Assembly: GCA_013368315.1 (NCBI GenBank)
Contig: JAACJM010000062.1
Location: 248,001-312,000 of the forward strand
Direction: 5' to 3'
From: Tetrapyrgos nigripes
Taxonomy: Eukaryota; Basidiomycota; Agaricomycetes; Agaricales; Campanellaceae
DNA: 64,000 nt
The position numbers and the translations under genes were made by a program. Positions 36,941-47,000 of this stretch are shown here, one piece after another. Each line of letters starts with the position of its first letter. Position 1 is the first letter of the stretch. Under the pieces are notes generated by a model. It saw nothing but the letters and a program-made list of their open reading frames with translations, was not told the origin of the DNA and searched no databases.

Positions 36941-37110
36941 GCCGATGATAAAGATGTAGTGTGAGAGGGGTAGGGTGAAACTGGTAGGATGTGGTTGAGT
37001 TCTGTCCTTCTTCGTTGTAGAGCGGGGTCTTTTATACTTGTTGGTCTGTATGGAAGGAATTTGAATGGACGGTCAACTCCCCCCGAGGATGGTTTTGACG
37101 GTGAATGCCG

Positions 37111-40100
37111 TTAGCGAGGGAATGCGATTGATGAGTGATGACAGAATTCTGAGTTCGATTGCCGAGTGGGGTGTGAAGGCGGGCATAGGATGCCTACAGT
37201 TCGTAACAGTGTTTCTCCTCGGAGTTGTGCTTTCGCTTGAAGCACCCGGGTACTTCGCCATATGTCCTCCATGGCGACGCCTAGTGAACGCACTGTTGTT
37301 CCTGGGCGTATCAGGTTTTTGGGTCGATATGCATCTGGATGTTGTTGATGGAAGGTCTCGATCATCTCCTTCACCTTCGTCAATCCTGACGCTGGTTCCC
37401 ATGAATTTTCCGAGTCAGCATAATCCAACCACTTGACAAGGTATTGTACTCCCCGTCGGTTTCTCGTTGGTTTTGAATCTAAAATTGCTTCCACATCATA
37501 TTCGTTGTCTTCGGGTAGTAGCTCAGCAGGTTCTCCCAGGTAATTCACTCTGTGGGCTTTGGTCTCTTTGTACGGCGATAGGAGTGAGGCGTGGAACACT
37601 GGGTGAATGCGCCAGCCATTCGGTAATTTGAGTCGATAGTTGACTTCACTGATAACGTCAGTGATTTCGAATGGTCCGTGACGACGATTTGCCAACTTAG
37701 CTTTTGGTCTCGTCGTTTTTAGATTCTTCCCGTCGAGTAACACTTTATCTCCAACCTTAAATTTCACCCCTTCGTTCCTATAGTCCTTGTTTTGTTCTTT
37801 CATCAGTTCAGCCGCCGTCGCCAGGCTTGCTTTCAGTTCTTCTCGAATCGTATCCAAGTTCTGGAGGCGTTCTTCGACTTTTGGCACGTGTGAAGTTGGA
37901 TTGATGGAAGGGAATAGGCGGGGCAAAAACCTGTGGAGTAATTCAAACGGCGATTTCCCGGTTGCTGAGTGAACTCGGGTATTATGACAAAATCCGGCGT
38001 ATGATAGGTATTTGACCCAATCGTCTTGGCGATAGTTACAAAAGGTTCGAAGGTATTGTTCCAATTCTTGATTGAACCTCTCCGTTTCGCCGTCTGTCTG
38101 TGGATGGTAAGCGGTACTCAGTGCTGAAGTGATACCTAACTTAGCGTAAATGCCTCTCATCACTTGGCTTGCGAATTGAGGTCCGCGGTCCGATATCATT
38201 TTATCCCATAAGCCATACCGTCGCCAAGTGTTGTCGAACAATAGGTCGATTGTTCCATTGCTATCAATATCTTTTCTGCATGGGGAGATGACAACTGTTT
38301 TTGTTGATCGATCAACCGTGACGTGAATTGCATTGAAGCCGTCGCATTCTGGCAGGTCCGTGATGAAGTCAGTTGTAATGGTACCAAAGGGCCGTTCCGG
38401 TATTTCGTTCGGGATTAAGGGTACATGCGCAGGGTGGTTGTTTGCCTTGGTTAACTGGCAGGTAGCGCATCCTTCAACGTAACTGCGAACGAATACTGAC
38501 ATACCGGGCCACCAGAATTCTCTACTAACAAGTTCGTATGTTTTGAATCGTCCTGGATGACCTGCAGTAAGGCTGTCGTGATGTATTTTAACGATGTCCC
38601 GTCTGAGTTGTTGATCGTTTGGGACGTAGATTTTCCCTTGGAACAAGATAATTCCGTCTTCGTAGTTCCATTCCTGTAAATTCTTTGCCAAAGCGCGTGG
38701 TCCATTGTCAACGATAGTTTGTAACGCACTCACGACTTCAGCATCCTTATCTGGACACTCCTTAATCCGCCTTTTCAACTCCGCATCTCCTATTGCGGTT
38801 ACCGTTCCTGGTCGTGTCGCCCGAATTCTGAAGAATCTAGGGTCAAGTAAGACCCTGTCTTTGTTGTCGTTTTCGACCCCCTCTTTATGGTCCGATCTCC
38901 GAGAGAGTGGGTCACTCCGATTCAGATTTCCAGGTTTATGGGTGAGAGTAAAGTCGAATCTGGTCAGGAACAAGGCCATCCTTGCCTGCCGTCGACTGAG
39001 TTTTTGAGCCGTGGTGAAGTACCTAAGGTTGTCATGGTCAGTTAAGATTTCGATGGTGTGCGGTCCTCCTTCCAGGTAGTGTCGCCAGGCTTCAAGTCCA
39101 CGTATGATCGCTAGCAGTTCTTTGTCATGAATGTCGTAATTCCGTTCAGTTTCGGATAACGCTTTTGACAGGTAGGCTACTGGGTGCCATTTGCCATCCG
39201 ATCCTTGTTGTTGCAGGATACCTCCTGTGGCGTAATCTGACGCGTCAACTTCTACTCGGTACGGTTTAGAATGATCAGGCATGAGAAGAACTGGTGAAGT
39301 CGTGAACGTATCTTTGAGTGCCTGGAAGGCCCTTTGAGCTTCCTTGGACCATTCCCATGGATGTTCCTTTTTCGTGAGATCGAACAGCGGTCGTGCAATT
39401 TTTGAGAAATCTCGTATGAAACGACGATAAAAGTTTCCGAAGCCTAGGAACGATTGTACGTCTTTGACGTTCCGTGGGACTGGCCATTTAGTTACTCCTT
39501 CGACTTTTACTGGATCCATCGCCAGTGTGTTATGTGACACGATGAGGCCGAGGAATTCTACTGAGTCGGTTTCGAAGGTGCATTTTTCCGGTTTAGCGTA
39601 TAAGTCGTTATCATGGAGTCGTGCCAGTACTTGTTTTACCATGTGTCGATGTTCTTCTAGTGATTCCGTGAAGATGAGAATATCGTCCATATAGATTACG
39701 ACTTTTCCAGAGTCGATCAGGTCCTTGAATAGAGTGTTCATCATTGCTTGGAATGTGGCTGGAGAGTTCATAAGACCGAAAAACATCACCGTTGGTTCGA
39801 AGAGACCGCGGTTGGTTTTGAACGCCGCTTTCCATTCATCCCCCTTCTTGATACGCACGTTGTTATATCCCCATCTAAGGTCAATTTTGGAAAATATTCG
39901 TGCCCCTTTGAGCTTGTCTACGAGTTCCGATATGAGCGGTAAAGGGTATTCGTTCTTGACGGTCCCTTTATTGAGGGCACGGTAATCCTGTACTGGTCGT
40001 AGTTTTCCGTCTTTCTTTTTTACAAAGAAGAAGGGACTTGCCATAGGAGACTTCGACGGTCTTATGTACCCTTTCTCCAAGTTTTCCTTGATGAATTCGT

Positions 40101-41220
40101 CGAGTTCCTTTTGTTCGTTTGGGGACAGCGGATATGTTTTGCAAGGGCGTGGTTCAAAGTCCGATTTTAACTTGATAGCGTGATCCCATTCGCCACGTTT
40201 CGGTAATCTTTCTGAGGTTTGTTTGTCAAAGACTCGTAGAAACTGATGGTACTGCGAAGGAATCTTATCTTTAAGAGGTACATCGACCTGAACGTTCTGA
40301 GCTGCCTCTGCGAGTTCTTGTGCTTTCGTAAAACCCGCACGAATGTTCAGATCCGGTGTCCCTGATGCTTCTTCATCGAATCTCTCCTCTTTCCCCAATA
40401 ATTCTTCCATTACGTCCTGTTCCCATCGTTCTGGGATCGTATCTCTCCCGTAGTCATCTTCGGTGAAGATTGCCGTTTCTTCTGTATTTCGGTGGAAAGA
40501 TCGAATAGGAATTCGACGACGTCGTCCTGCAATTTTCGGTTGGGCTGTTGGTTTGAATCGTCCAACTGGTTCTATCCACCTGACTTGGTACTCCTTGTGA
40601 TGGGTTCTTGGATCGATGACTGTGGGTTTTAAGGTTTTAGTTTTCAAGTGAAGAACAGGAGGTTTTGCTGTGATACATGTTTCCGGGCATCTAGTCATGT
40701 CTACCCGTGAGTCTGACCAGTCTATATCTGGATTATGTTCGTCCAACCAGTCGGTACCGAGGATTATATCGTGATCCCCGATGTCCGTTACATAGAATTC
40801 GGCCTGTTCTTCATGGTACGCCTTGTTATCTCGAGAATAGATACGAAGATTTTGGATAGTGTATTCTCGTACCCATCCCATAGTGTTTTCAGAGCCATCA
40901 ACGTTTCGAACTGGGAACGGGTTTTTGATAGGAAGGAGGGTAAGTTGATTTTTTTGTGCGAATTGACTGTTAATGATTATGCCTTCTGCACCGCTGTCTA
41001 TTAGAGCGTTTGCGTCGATTTTTCTGCCAGTAACTTTGCCGATTAGTTCAGTTTTGAGTGTGATTGAGGGTATCTGTTTATTGCGAGTGATTGCTGACAT
41101 TCTTATTTCTGAAGGAAAGGTTCGCTCACAAGAGGGGTATAACACACTATATCGATTGTTCTTTAACTGTCCGGTGTACTGTTTTACTCCTGCTGACGAC
41201 GTAACAGAGGAGCAATTCAA
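37111..41220 (-). CDS. gypsy 2 pol: protease, RT, RNase H, integrase, chromodomain
   Basis: Single open frame of about 1,369 codons, with no ATG at its start; it overlaps the gag stop in the -1 frame (see gag). Domains in order: aspartic protease with ALIDSGAEG near residue 60; reverse transcriptase with YMDDILIF near 475; RNase H VEVDASDYATGG near 625; integrase zinc HHDSLTAGHPGRF...CATC near 865-910; integrase core Asp in DFITDLP, Asp in ISDRGPQFAS and Glu in GETERFNQE; GPY-like region; chromodomain VQYLVKWLDYADSENSWEP near 1280. Chromodomains of this family direct integration to H3K9-methylated chromatin. All catalytic residues I can check are present. About 70 residues follow the chromodomain. 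Confidence 0.95.
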   Translation of the reverse strand: MNCSSVTSSAGVKQYTGQLKNNRYSVLYPSCERTFPSEIRMSAITRNKQIPSITLKTELIGKVTGRKIDANALIDSGAEGIIINSQFAQKNQLTLLPIKNPFPVRNVDGSENTMGWVREYTIQNLRIYSRDNKAYHEEQAEFYVTDIGDHDIILGTDWLDEHNPDIDWSDSRVDMTRCPETCITAKPPVLHLKTKTLKPTVIDPRTHHKEYQVRWIEPVGRFKPTAQPKIAGRRRRIPIRSFHRNTEETAIFTEDDYGRDTIPERWEQDVMEELLGKEERFDEEASGTPDLNIRAGFTKAQELAEAAQNVQVDVPLKDKIPSQYHQFLRVFDKQTSERLPKRGEWDHAIKLKSDFEPRPCKTYPLSPNEQKELDEFIKENLEKGYIRPSKSPMASPFFFVKKKDGKLRPVQDYRALNKGTVKNEYPLPLISELVDKLKGARIFSKIDLRWGYNNVRIKKGDEWKAAFKTNRGLFEPTVMFFGLMNSPATFQAMMNTLFKDLIDSGKVVIYMDDILIFTESLEEHRHMVKQVLARLHDNDLYAKPEKCTFETDSVEFLGLIVSHNTLAMDPVKVEGVTKWPVPRNVKDVQSFLGFGNFYRRFIRDFSKIARPLFDLTKKEHPWEWSKEAQRAFQALKDTFTTSPVLLMPDHSKPYRVEVDASDYATGGILQQQGSDGKWHPVAYLSKALSETERNYDIHDKELLAIIRGLEAWRHYLEGGPHTIEILTDHDNLRYFTTAQKLSRRQARMALFLTRFDFTLTHKPGNLNRSDPLSRRSDHKEGVENDNKDRVLLDPRFFRIRATRPGTVTAIGDAELKRRIKECPDKDAEVVSALQTIVDNGPRALAKNLQEWNYEDGIILFQGKIYVPNDQQLRRDIVKIHHDSLTAGHPGRFKTYELVSREFWWPGMSVFVRSYVEGCATCQLTKANNHPAHVPLIPNEIPERPFGTITTDFITDLPECDGFNAIHVTVDRSTKTVVISPCRKDIDSNGTIDLLFDNTWRRYGLWDKMISDRGPQFASQVMRGIYAKLGITSALSTAYHPQTDGETERFNQELEQYLRTFCNYRQDDWVKYLSYAGFCHNTRVHSATGKSPFELLHRFLPRLFPSINPTSHVPKVEERLQNLDTIREELKASLATAAELMKEQNKDYRNEGVKFKVGDKVLLDGKNLKTTRPKAKLANRRHGPFEITDVISEVNYRLKLPNGWRIHPVFHASLLSPYKETKAHRVNYLGEPAELLPEDNEYDVEAILDSKPTRNRRGVQYLVKWLDYADSENSWEPASGLTKVKEMIETFHQQHPDAYRPKNLIRPGTTVRSLGVAMEDIWRSTRVLQAKAQLRGETLLRTVGILCPPSHPTRQSNSEFCHHSSIAFPR

Positions 41221-42728
41221 AAATCCAATTTAGACATAATATCCTTCAGATAGACGGTTGCTTGTTCCTTTTCCTCTCCTTCTAATCCTTTAACCCTGTT
41301 TACCATATCAGAGATTTCCTTGATCGTGTTTCGAGATGAAGATGCCTGTGCCACCGTTACCGGTGGAGGGGATGCGGTTTCGGTTGTTCGAATGGTACGA
41401 GAGGGGAAGGTTCGGGAAGTGTTCTGAGATGACGTTCTCGGGAATGTTGGACATTCGTTGCTCATGTGTCCAGTCTGTCTACATGCGAAGCATGCTCCTG
41501 CTTTTCGGAGTCGGTCCCTTTCATCAGGTGTCAGTTTCGGCGGTAGATTGAAAGACGAGTTAGCACCTGATCCCATGAGCGCATTTACGCTAGCTACCGT
41601 TCTTCCTTGAGACGGACCTGGACTATTCTTTGACGTTGAAGTAGTCTTCCAGCGTCCTTGCCTCTCTCGTTCCTTCAACCACTCTAAGTGAAGCTCCACA
41701 GCTCTTTCCTGATACTGGTCGAAGTCTTTCCATTTCGGATACGTCCTTCCAACTGCTTCTCGAAGTTTAGATGGTAGCCCGTCCTGATAAAATTCCAACA
41801 GTGCTGCTTCTCCGAATTCAGACTCTTCTCCATACGTGTCAAAGATGCTGTTATAACCGCTAATATCCGTCCCTTTCATTCTGGCAAACTTGATCTTTGT
41901 TCTGGCCACATCTTCTGAGGCTAAAGGTCTGAAGTCTTTCTTGAATCGATCACGTATCTCCTTTAAAGTTATCCATCTTCGTTGATCTGGTGTAGCTTTC
42001 AACTCCTTGTCTTCCTCATCTGCATCTCGTTCCGTCAATCTCTGTGTTGCCCAGTCTCCTCCTTTTTCTCCCGCGAAGAATGACAGAAATAATGAAACCT
42101 GACTTTCTTCGGTTGGGTACCTTCCTTGATTCATGCGCAGGTAGTTGTTAAACTGGGCCAACCATCGTTTCGCCTCGCTACGTTCTCCATTGAAGGTATC
42201 CGGTTTTCTCCCTCGTTCAGAAGTTCCGTTTAACCCGATAGGAGGCGTGTCAGCCATGACTGAGTCGTTCGGGTCTGAAGGGTCTGGAGAAGGAGGTGTA
42301 GGGGGGCGACGAGGGGCTACGGATGGTCCTTCGGCGGATGGAATGATGGGCGAAGAAGGTGGGGAAGTGGGGTCGTTTGGTTCTGGTGGGTTATTGGAAG
42401 GGGTTTCTGGTACTGGGTTGGGTTCGGAAGGTTGGTTGGTGGGCGTAGAAGTCCCTTGGCCTGATCTGGTTCTAGGTTTTCGATGTGCTTTCTGAATCGC
42501 GAGTTCTTGGAGCTGGGTTATAACGTGTAGCCAATTCGGGAGTTCTACGTCGGTAAGTCGCTGAGTGTTGTATCTGTTTAGGTAAGGTTGAGCTTTACAC
42601 GGAACCCAAGGGTCGTCGCCGTTTTCAGGGATATAGCAAGCGTCTTGGTTCAATGCGGGGTGGAATACGTGTGGTCGGTTAGCACAACGGAGTTTCGGAT
42701 CTGCAGATGCGGACCGTCGCTCAGTCAT
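41217..42728 (-). CDS. gypsy 2 gag polyprotein
   Basis: 503 residues from the ATG at 42728 (MTERRSASADPK). This ATG was chosen because element 1 has its gag ATG at the same place, just after the stop of the upstream ORF. A Pro/Ser-rich N-terminal third is followed by the capsid-like region (FNGERSEAKRWLAQFNNYLR to LEFYQDGLPSKLREAVG) and a CCHC zinc knuckle, CFACRQTGHMSNECP. The end KLDF and stop lie in the string GATTTTTGAAT, identical in both chromoviruses. Pol is open in the -1 frame across it, so pol is probably made by -1 slippage of the UUU codon next to the UGA. Confidence 0.9.
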   Translation of the reverse strand: MTERRSASADPKLRCANRPHVFHPALNQDACYIPENGDDPWVPCKAQPYLNRYNTQRLTDVELPNWLHVITQLQELAIQKAHRKPRTRSGQGTSTPTNQPSEPNPVPETPSNNPPEPNDPTSPPSSPIIPSAEGPSVAPRRPPTPPSPDPSDPNDSVMADTPPIGLNGTSERGRKPDTFNGERSEAKRWLAQFNNYLRMNQGRYPTEESQVSLFLSFFAGEKGGDWATQRLTERDADEEDKELKATPDQRRWITLKEIRDRFKKDFRPLASEDVARTKIKFARMKGTDISGYNSIFDTYGEESEFGEAALLEFYQDGLPSKLREAVGRTYPKWKDFDQYQERAVELHLEWLKERERQGRWKTTSTSKNSPGPSQGRTVASVNALMGSGANSSFNLPPKLTPDERDRLRKAGACFACRQTGHMSNECPTFPRTSSQNTSRTFPSRTIRTTETASPPPVTVAQASSSRNTIKEISDMVNRVKGLEGEEKEQATVYLKDIMSKLDF

Positions 42729-42736
42729 ACACTGAT

Positions 42737-42931
42737 TTATGAAAGGTAGTTGGGCCCCAGGATATAGGAGGATGCTAGGCCATATTCGGGGGAAGGTGCA
42801 GATGGAGAGTAATCGACGTGTTCTTTGAGGAATAAAGGTCCTTGAATCTGAACCACAGTTTCTCCTGAGATAAGTTTCCACACCCAACGTCTTGTGCAAA
42901 CGAAGTGTCGGTCGAGACTCCAAGGATCCAT
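42737..42931 (-). CDS. gypsy 2 small upstream ORF (ORF0)
   Basis: 64 residues starting MDPWSLDRHF, Trp/Arg-containing (CTRRWVWKLISGE), ending eight bases before the gag ATG. The open frame runs about 45 codons further 5' without an ATG. Element 1 has a longer, decayed frame in the same position that likewise stops directly before its gag ATG, with a faintly similar RRTWFKGE segment. It may be an upstream ORF regulating gag, or the end of a lost longer protein. Function unknown. Confidence 0.4.
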   Translation of the reverse strand: MDPWSLDRHFVCTRRWVWKLISGETVVQIQGPLFLKEHVDYSPSAPSPEYGLASSYILGPNYLS

Positions 42932-43136
42932 TCGTAGTTTTCTTCCGTGAGAGACCGCGTATTCGGAGTACAGGAGGTAGCGGGGAAGGGGAAATGGAAT
43001 CCGTTCGTAGTCACGAGGGGTTTCAGGAGGTTCGATACGAACTCGGGAACGTGGGATAGACAGGATGAAAAGAGTTGAGAATGGAGGTGAACAGGATAGA
43101 AGGAAAAAGACTCAAGTAGTGAGGTGGGTGTATGGG

Positions 43137-43146
43137 AGTTCGTTCA
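43137..43146 (-). promoter_or_regulatory. gypsy 2 self-primer binding site
   Basis: In element sense TGAACGAACT, two bases after the 5' LTR, is the exact reverse complement of AGTTCGTTCA in the LTR (43323-43314). Both sites differ from element 1 at the same two central positions, so pairing is kept by paired changes. Confidence 0.7.
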
Positions 43147-43148
43147 AG

Positions 43149-43664
43149 TGTCAAGGTTGTCGGTACACTCGATAACCACCCAAGTCACACAGTACGAGAA
43201 AGCTGATTTACAAGAGGATAGATTGATCAAAAGATAGAGAGGTAGAGAGATAGAGAGAAAGTAAGCTGACTAGGCTCTACACTGCGTAGTAAAAGTACGG
43301 AGCGGAGACGAAGTGAACGAACTAAAGAATAGGTTACAGAGATCACAGGTATATAAGTAAAATATGAATAGATGGGAAAGAGTAAGTAATAATAGACGGT
43401 ATCATGTGGAAATGTCAAGGGCGAGAGAATAATGAGTCAAATATGGATAGATGAAGGTACTAGATCATACGGAGTGATTGACAGTGAGAATGTCCATGGA
43501 GATAGGAATCGGAGGAGATAGGAGTATGAGTCATAGATCTAGAGAGATGGTAACTATAGACGATGATGAGAAATGGTTGATGTTTATGGGGTTAGAGTGG
43601 GAAATAGGTAGTAAAGGGAAAGGGATAGAAAGGAAAATGAATAGGCGGGAGGCGATTCATGACA
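43149..43664 (-). repeat. gypsy 2 5' LTR
   Basis: 516 bp, differing from the 3' LTR (35898-36413) by three C/T substitutions, all in CpG context. Confidence 0.97.
43314..43355 (-). promoter_or_regulatory. gypsy 2 LTR promoter and predicted RNA 5' end
   Basis: TATATA at 43355-43350 (element sense) precedes AGTTCGTTCA (43323-43314) by about 27 bases, the same layout as in element 1. Confidence 0.65.
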
Positions 43665-44084
43665 CAGCTTAGCAAAGAAGAATCTGTTGCCTACTGCATG
43701 AGTACTACTACTCAGGTTTCTTTTTCAATTCTTGCACATCACTCAAATGGTCAGCCAGATTCAAACCAGGTTTCACATATGATGTCTGACTTTGCCCATC
43801 TGCTCGATGAATATCTCTCCAGACAACAAACTGAACTGGGGTACATCTCTTCAGCGGTTCATGCATCTTTTCAAAGCCGATTGGAGGAGGAGGAAGCTTG
43901 TATTGCAGAATTGTCTGGTCAAGTATGGCAGCTCCAGGTGGAAATTAACAAGCAACAGCATGTAGCTGCTAAACTCAAGAATGTTCTTGCTCCTATCAAA
44001 CATGTTCTGCAGGAGATTATAGCTGAAATCTTCCTGCAATACATAGAATCTGGTCCACATTGCTTTTTGTCCAACATGCAGTAA
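43665..44084 (+). pseudogene. F-box gene copy, piece right of gypsy 2, CpG-decayed
   Basis: Matches 48085-48506 of the intact F-box gene through the coiled-coil and F-box region (LDEYLS, LEEEEA, QVWQLQVEI, LAPIK), then breaks off at the codon where the gene continues NMRNARLYD. Differences from the gene are dominated by CG changed to TG or CA. The rest of the gene (leucine-rich part) is absent. Together with 35808-35897 it forms a partial duplicate interrupted by gypsy 2. Confidence 0.9.
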
Positions 44085-47000
44085 TAGGTGGTGTGGAAGT
44101 ACTAGATTCAGGACTGGAGAATGGCAGGTGGCTGAAGGCAATGCGTAGGAAGTGGGAGCAGAGTAGGGCTGGATTGCTGGGTAGGATTATACTGTTTTCT
44201 CCTTCCCAGAAGTAGTAGCGGACCTGGGGGATGGAGTGATGAGCATGGGGACAAGGCTGTTGCTGGCAGTTGTTGTAGAGTTCTTCTCTGTTTTCAAGGT
44301 AGCTGTCGATATCAAAGCTGACGTGCTTCTGATCTGTTAAGTCAAGACCATGTAGCTAATCTACACAGAGCAGTGGCGTCAGAGACAGTGGGGGAGATGC
44401 AGAGACAGATGAATCAGAGACTGAGGATGGTGCAGCGTATTGTCCAGACATGGTGACAGTAGCACCTGCAAGGGCAACCTATACGGAGGCCACCGGTGCA
44501 GTAAGGGATCTTGACCTAATGTCACAAAGAGGCAAGCGCTTAGATAGTGATAACAAGGAGCTACAGGCTCGACTCAACTAACAGACAGCAGTAAGTACTG
44601 GAACTGGTCCCAACGACAAAGAATGTATTAAATACCTAACAGACAGCAGTAAGTACTGGAACTACAGTGCCCATCAGTAAAGGTGAAAGAAGTAATGAAA
44701 AGGGGAATACACACCTGGTCCCAACGATGAAGAGGTCAAGATGGGGAACCAGGTGTCAGGGCAGGGTTTATATATGTAAAAGTAAAGCTGTAAAGAAAGC
44801 TGTAAAGGAAGCTGTAAAGAAGCTGTATCAAAGCTGTATCAGAGAAATGAAAGGTCCGGTGCGTAGCATGTGGAACGAGAGTCAAATGGTGTAAAGATCC
44901 GAGGATACAGAGATAAGAAGAAATAAATAGTACCAAATATAGATGTCATGACACCAAGCTCTAACGCTTGAAAAATAAATGAAATAAAAAGAACACACAG
45001 ACAAACATCGTCCTCCCACTAGGCTCTAACGCCTCTAAGCTCTAATGCTTGCACGCGTCCCTAGAACCGTGCCATATCCCTACTACTCACTCATTTAGGC
45101 TCTAACACCTCTATTCCCAACAGTCTCTACCTCCTCCACAAAGAAGCCTATTACGAAACAGACCACACGGTCCTTCAATAAGCAAGCCCCTACTCGCCCT
45201 CCTCCACAAAGCAGTTCTCGCAGCACTCTCGATCCTTCAGCCCCACCTCAATAAGCAAGCCCCTGCTTGCCCTCTACAAAGCGCGGTTCTCATGGTTCTC
45301 TCAATCCCTTGGCCTCTGCCCCTTTGGCGACCCCACAACAGGCATGACGACGTCTTGCACAGGTCTCCACTGAAGGACAACTTCTTTACCCTCTAGCTCT
45401 TGCTTTACATACTCTCTAGCTCTCTCACTCTATAATCTTGTACACCTTCTGCCCATACCTCACACACTTTAACATCAGAATGTATACCTTATTTTCTCTT
45501 ACATCAGGAGCATCAATAATACATTAGCTTCTACTCTGTAATTGTGTACTCTGCTCAATATGCTGGGGGTAACACACACCCTGTTCAACGTCTCCAGCTC
45601 TACTTCTACCACTACCTAATGTTTGACCTCAATCCAATGGCACTCAGTCTTACTCATCGCCATTTACAAAACTAACCATGCCTTGACATCTTTTGCATAT
45701 GCCATTTCTCAGCCCTCTTTGTAGGCTCGCGCACACTCTCTTTTACAGCTGCATGGTATCCCCGACATGCACCCATTTATACCACACATATAGCTACCAA
45801 ATCTCTGCCTACCTGTCACTGCCAGCTGGAACCCTGCCAATATTAACTCTCACCCTTCTCCTGTTGCTCACGCACTTGTACATCCTCCTAATCATTTCAC
45901 ACATGAAATCTTGGTGAATGCACCAACAAAGTAATTAGGGGGTTATTTCAACACGAACTTCAAATCCTGTAACCATCTTTTGCGATATCATCACTCCCGA
46001 CACCCAACAACCTCCACCAGTCCATGCCAGCCCTGTATGCCCTGCATGTATTTTGCAATCCTTTCGAACTTGCAATCTAGTCACTTCTATTAATGTTTGA
46101 TTAAACAACAACCATCCTTACCCACCTGGCCATGCATTCTGACAGGTTCAGGATGAGATTTCTGTCCAAATACTCAGTCATATCCCTGAGCACTGGGCAT
46201 TGAGCTTCTTAGTCCACTTCTGCTATACCTTCCTCTCCTCGGAAAAGATCACTATCCATGCTACTGCACATAGCATGCGGATGACCTGCTAAGAACTGTT
46301 CTCTTCATATATCAGAAGAGTCTTGAAAAACATACAGATCTATACACCTATGGTGGGATCATTCTTTGTTTGACACAGCGCTACATTCCCGCTCATCTCC
46401 ATCCACAATCTGCCACAGAGGCCCATTTCTGGCACCTCTGTTCACAGAGCTTGCAATTCTGCCACTTCAATATCGTCGAATCACCCTTGCTATGCACTGC
46501 CTTCTGTACATCCTATTGAGAGACCATATCCACCGTGCCATTGCATTTCAGTTGTAAACACCACCAATGCTTTATATCCTCCATCCCAAGTCACAAAACT
46601 CTGCTTCACATCACTGATCAATATTATTGGCCCTCACTCCATCTTACACCATAAATCTAATATCATCAAATCCATTCTGCCTTGACTCTCACTATGAAGT
46701 CAATCTACTCAAAATCAATTTCTTCTCTTCATCAAGCTATCATAATCTGCCATCCCACTATCACTGTCCTTTGCATTACCCTAACTCTACCTTCTTTTCA
46801 TCCCTCACAATCTACACTCAGAATCAATATCTTTGCTCAACCTCACTCACAGCATCATCACAAATTCCACTTCCCATTACAAGCATTCCCTTCTCTCCAG
46901 CCTTGCAACTTGAATCCACATTCAATGTCAATATCTTTAATCTACCCCACTTTCGCCCCAACCCTGTACTCAGTATTAAAACCCTCTCCTAATACCTTGC

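Larger units (their letters stand above)
35898..43664 (-). mobile_element. Ty3/gypsy chromovirus 2, apparently intact
   Basis: Full-length LTR retrotransposon of 7,767 bp on the minus strand. LTRs 35898-36413 and 43149-43664 (516 bp each) start TGTCATGAATCG (element sense) and end ACCTTGACA; they differ at only three positions, each a C/T change within CpG. The target duplication is CAGCT (35893-35897 and 43665-43669). A polypurine tract lies at 36428-36414 (minus strand). It encodes a small upstream ORF, gag, a complete pol with chromodomain, and a third ORF. It splits a duplicated F-box gene copy. Low LTR divergence and open frames point to a recent insertion, possibly autonomous. Confidence 0.97.
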
